Positions 62,701-64,000 of a stretch of 64,000 bases of DNA are shown here, piece by piece. How positions within the stretch are numbered: position 1 is the first letter of the stretch; the number at the start of each line of letters is the position of its first letter. The notes under the pieces were generated by a model. The model had not been told where the DNA came from, did not search any database, and worked only from the letters and a program-made list of their open reading frames with translations. The translations under genes were made by a program, and so were the position numbers. This DNA is from Phallusia mammillata (taxonomy: Eukaryota > Chordata > Ascidiacea > Phlebobranchia > Ascidiidae): assembly GCA_003260075.1 (NCBI GenBank), contig QLIY01000350.1:1-64000 (forward strand). Direction: 5' to 3'.

Positions 62701-63791
62701 AGAAAAGTCTTTTTGACAAATGGTTAGATTTTATTCCAGAGAAATCATAGCTTAAAACATTTTGTACCAACCATATGCGTTTGTGGTTTAAGATTTTTTT
62801 GTAATTTTTTATACACAGACCACACGGAACGTTTTTGAGCTTACGCAGTTCACAATGAAGTCCTATAAATCCGACAGCGCAAATGCATTGAAATGTTGTC
62901 GAACCAGTGACCATGCATTGACCTGTAATATACAAGTGTTGTAACATGGTTGGATAACATATTTGTGTAATCCAGCGGAACTGGAGTTTGCCATGCGATT
63001 TCAGAGGGACCTTAAGAAGTTTTAGGTATTTCTCGAATCATATGTCATATTAGATCTTGCGACTGTATAGGCAAAAACTAGACAGATGAATGAGTTTTCA
63101 GTAAAAAGAAGTGGTCCTTCACTTTATTTTCATGTCACAAAAAGAAGCGATTTTTCGCGCACAATTTCATTTTTGTTTTAGAAAAGCATTCCCACGAGAG
63201 TAATCTTACGAAACTAATCTAATTCGGCCTATATGTTGTTGTGGAATTACTTTCGCAAGGAATCAATTAAACATCAAGTTGTTAACTGCTAGTCTCTTTG
63301 TAGTTTAATAAATATATTTAGCTTGGACAGCAAGTGCTTAAGGAAATTACAAATGGATCGTTACGACAAACAATAAAAAACGTTTGAGAACCACTGGTCT
63401 AATCTAAACCAACAGTTTTTTTCTCGTAAAGACTGTCAGCAAACAGAAAATGCTGACCTTTATTTAGACAAGGGCGGCGAGTGCATACGTCCAACCTTGA
63501 AAATCGGATGCGAAAACCGCCGAAGTTTCCCGATTCGTCCGACTACATATAAAAAGTTCATACAATTATAGACGACAGGTTTCTTAAGCAAATGCATATC
63601 TATCCTAGTTTGACATGAAAAAAATTACCTTAAATTTGAGAACAACGTGATGATGCCGTGATGTAAAGGAAGGCGGTGAAGCTGGACCGCATAAAGTGGC
63701 CGCTAGAGCGCGCTGTACGTCGCCACCATCGAATATTTGAAGAGCGTCGTAAGAGCAATGTGCATCGTTTTCCACATCAAATCGCTCGAAC
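53750..63791 (-). CDS. Complement-type CUB-EGF-CCP serine protease homologue, catalytically dead; 5' end outside window
   Basis: Secreted mosaic protein resembling C1r/C1s/MASP. Exons: 63629-63791 (CUB: FERFDVEN, CSYDALQIFDGG), 62845-63010 (CUB end and EGF: CICAVGFIGLHC), 62538-62614 with 61681-61777 (CCP 1), 61223-61333 (Thr/Val-rich linker), 55635-55838 (CCP 2), 55237-55449 (CCP 3), then 54847-54960, 54562-54704, 54352-54482 and 53750-54272 (chymotrypsin-like domain). All phases agree and each CCP keeps four Cys. In the protease domain the IVGG activation site is absent, the His motif is LTSANC (His to Asn), the Asp motif HDLAII remains, and the GDSGGP Ser motif is replaced by LWLPGKPL; the end is PYLDWIK. 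It therefore cannot be a protease and probably acts as a binding or decoy protein. The EGF part may hide a ~36-base intron near 62923-62958. Histone H1 is nested in its 5.4-kb intron. Confidence 0.86.
55839..58900. other. Intron of the protease homologue, lower part
   Basis: No accepted exon. A minus open frame at 56484-56732 looks somewhat protein-like but has no recognisable domain, and exon phases already join 61223 directly to 55838, so it is not needed. 56200-56420 is GC-richer without an identifiable feature. Confidence 0.45.
58905..59184 (+). promoter_or_regulatory. Histone H1 promoter and 5' leader
   Basis: A TATA-like CTTTTATAACG (58920-58930) follows a GC-rich stretch, giving a likely start near 58955. 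The leader appears spliced: TTTTGTCTTTACAG ends at 59143, leaving 41 untranslated bases before the ATG at 59185. A second possible acceptor (TTTCTTTAG) ends at 59066. Confidence 0.5.
59185..59715 (+). CDS. Linker histone H1, H1.0/H5-like replacement type
   Basis: 176 residues, intronless coding region. Chromatin linker histone: residues ~12-86 form the winged-helix globular domain (SHPKYAEMI, GASRQAIVSYLKKTYKVG, QVKLNLVRMV, GTGASGRFKL), which binds the nucleosome dyad; the remaining ~90 residues are a Lys/Ala/Pro tail with SPAKK and SPKKK motifs (possible CDK sites). The HPKY start and GASGRFKL end resemble H1.0/H5 more than replication-dependent H1. Consistently, no histone 3' stem-loop is seen downstream; ATTAAA (60033) or AATAAA (60189) could serve polyadenylation. 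The start codon is the first ATG after the leader acceptor. It is transcribed opposite to the host gene in whose intron it lies. Confidence 0.97.
   Translation: MPAKVASKKPSLSHPKYAEMITASIPAIKDRKGASRQAIVSYLKKTYKVGDNVGVQVKLNLVRMVDAGKLNRVSGTGASGRFKLVAPKPKPAAAKGADTKKTTSKPKQKKPVAKAKPVAKKATKKPAAKKSPAKKKSAATPKQAKAAVKKASPKKKVAKKSPAKKPAAKKTKKAKK
59716..60058 (+). other. H1 3' UTR and flank
   Basis: AT-rich sequence. I looked for the GGYYCTTTTCAGRRCC-type stem-loop and U7-binding purine tract of replication-dependent histone genes and saw neither. ATTAAA at 60033-60038 is the nearest poly(A)-type signal. Confidence 0.45.
60065..60250 (+). promoter_or_regulatory. Promoter-like module downstream of H1
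   Basis: In order: an inverted CCAAT box (CTATTGGCTA, ~60076), two ACGTCA/GACGTA half-sites, a full CRE TGACGTCA (~60150), a BRE-like GC stretch, and CTATAAAGTG (~60219). The spacing fits a TATA promoter firing rightward near 60250, but no coding gene follows within reach; only a 37-codon frame at 60291. It could drive a non-coding RNA or belong to an unseen gene. Confidence 0.35.
60399..60688 (+). mobile_element. MITE with ~38-bp inverted repeats and TTAA ends (copy 3)
   Basis: 60399-60436 and 60651-60688 are inverted repeats (CTTAAGGTGGTAGAGCTGC / CTTAAGCGGTAGAGCTAC, both then CTAACACCA.AACGAGAATC). TTAA stands at each end, the piggyBac-type target. The centre (60476-60615) is the same telomere-like core as at 20026 and 44028. 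Confidence 0.75.
60700..61222. other. Intron of the protease homologue, upper part
   Basis: No exon or repeat end recognised; open frames here (for example 60760-61038 on plus) show no domain and are AT-rich. Confidence 0.4.
61902..62359. mobile_element. Non-autonomous hAT element
   Basis: Inverted ends CAGGGGTGCACAACCT / AGGTTCTGCACCCCTG; flanks GCCTACGC (61894-61901) and GCCTAGCC (62360-62367) are an 8-bp target duplication with two changes. 458 bp, no transposase. It sits in the intron splitting CCP 1 of the protease homologue. Confidence 0.85.
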
Positions 63792-64000
63792 CTAGGCCGG
63801 GAAAGTTAAGTGCAAAATTTAACCGTGGTTACAACACCAAATGAAATTCTGACTTTAATCAAGGGCGGATTTTAAAAGTTATTTTAAGGGAGTGCGGTTT
63901 CGACTAAAAACAAGATTTGCGACGAGTTCTATGGCGCATTCGACTTTCAGCTTTTTCTAATTCTTTACGTCAAGCCTAGAAAAACGATTTACCAAAGGTA
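63792..64000. other. Intron at the window edge
   Basis: Upstream of the CUB exon (acceptor ends at 63792). The CUB exon begins with an incomplete codon and lacks the first CUB strands and any signal peptide, so the gene continues beyond 64000. Confidence 0.6.

Noticed and set aside
63384-63399. hAT-like terminus CGTTTGAGAACCACTG
   Set aside because: No partner end or target duplication found within reach, so no element can be delimited.

Overview
The window reads as nuclear DNA of an invertebrate chordate, most likely an ascidian tunicate (Ciona-like). This is inference: it is AT-rich, genes carry many short exons and short introns, splice acceptors sit at or near start codons (as in genomes with spliced-leader trans-splicing), short DNA transposons are dense, and the proteins are metazoan. 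No species call is possible from sequence reading alone.

Layout. (1) 286-972 is a complete non-autonomous hAT element. (2) 1573-15316 (minus) is a complete six-exon CCN-family matricellular gene (signal peptide, IGFBP, VWC, TSP1, CT knot) with a 7.5-kb first intron. (3) 15317-20452 is intergenic with one MITE. (4) About 21.5-34.3 kb and 34.4-41.9 kb are two units of a tandem segmental duplication carrying a SLC30A1-type zinc exporter. Copy A (20453-28870, minus) is complete, 11 exons and 511 residues. Copy B (34600-39162, minus) lacks exon 6 and the last two exons and has a mutated donor. A LINE relic, a local repeat array and a hammerhead-like fold-back lie in the flanks. (5) 42009-52870 (minus) is vps11, the HOPS/CORVET RING-finger subunit, with 24 visible exons, one of them bounded by a U12-type AT-AC intron; its second coding exon is missing at a C35 run. 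(6) 53750-63791 (minus, 5' end outside the window) is a complement-type CUB-EGF-CCP-CCP-CCP-serine protease homologue whose protease domain has lost its activation site, catalytic His and catalytic Ser. (7) 59185-59715 (plus) is a histone H1 gene of the H1.0/H5 type nested in a large intron of that protease homologue.

The genes are functionally unrelated: matrix signalling, zinc export, endolysosomal tethering, extracellular/complement-like recognition and chromatin. There is no operon logic beyond the tandem zinc exporters and the nested H1.

A striking window-wide pattern is a set of twelve C-runs, mostly exactly ten C and always on the plus strand, nearly all sitting between two near-identical copies of 50-165 bp. 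They look like gap placeholders between unmerged overlapping contig ends rather than biology, and they explain several partial exon duplications and probably the lost vps11 exon.
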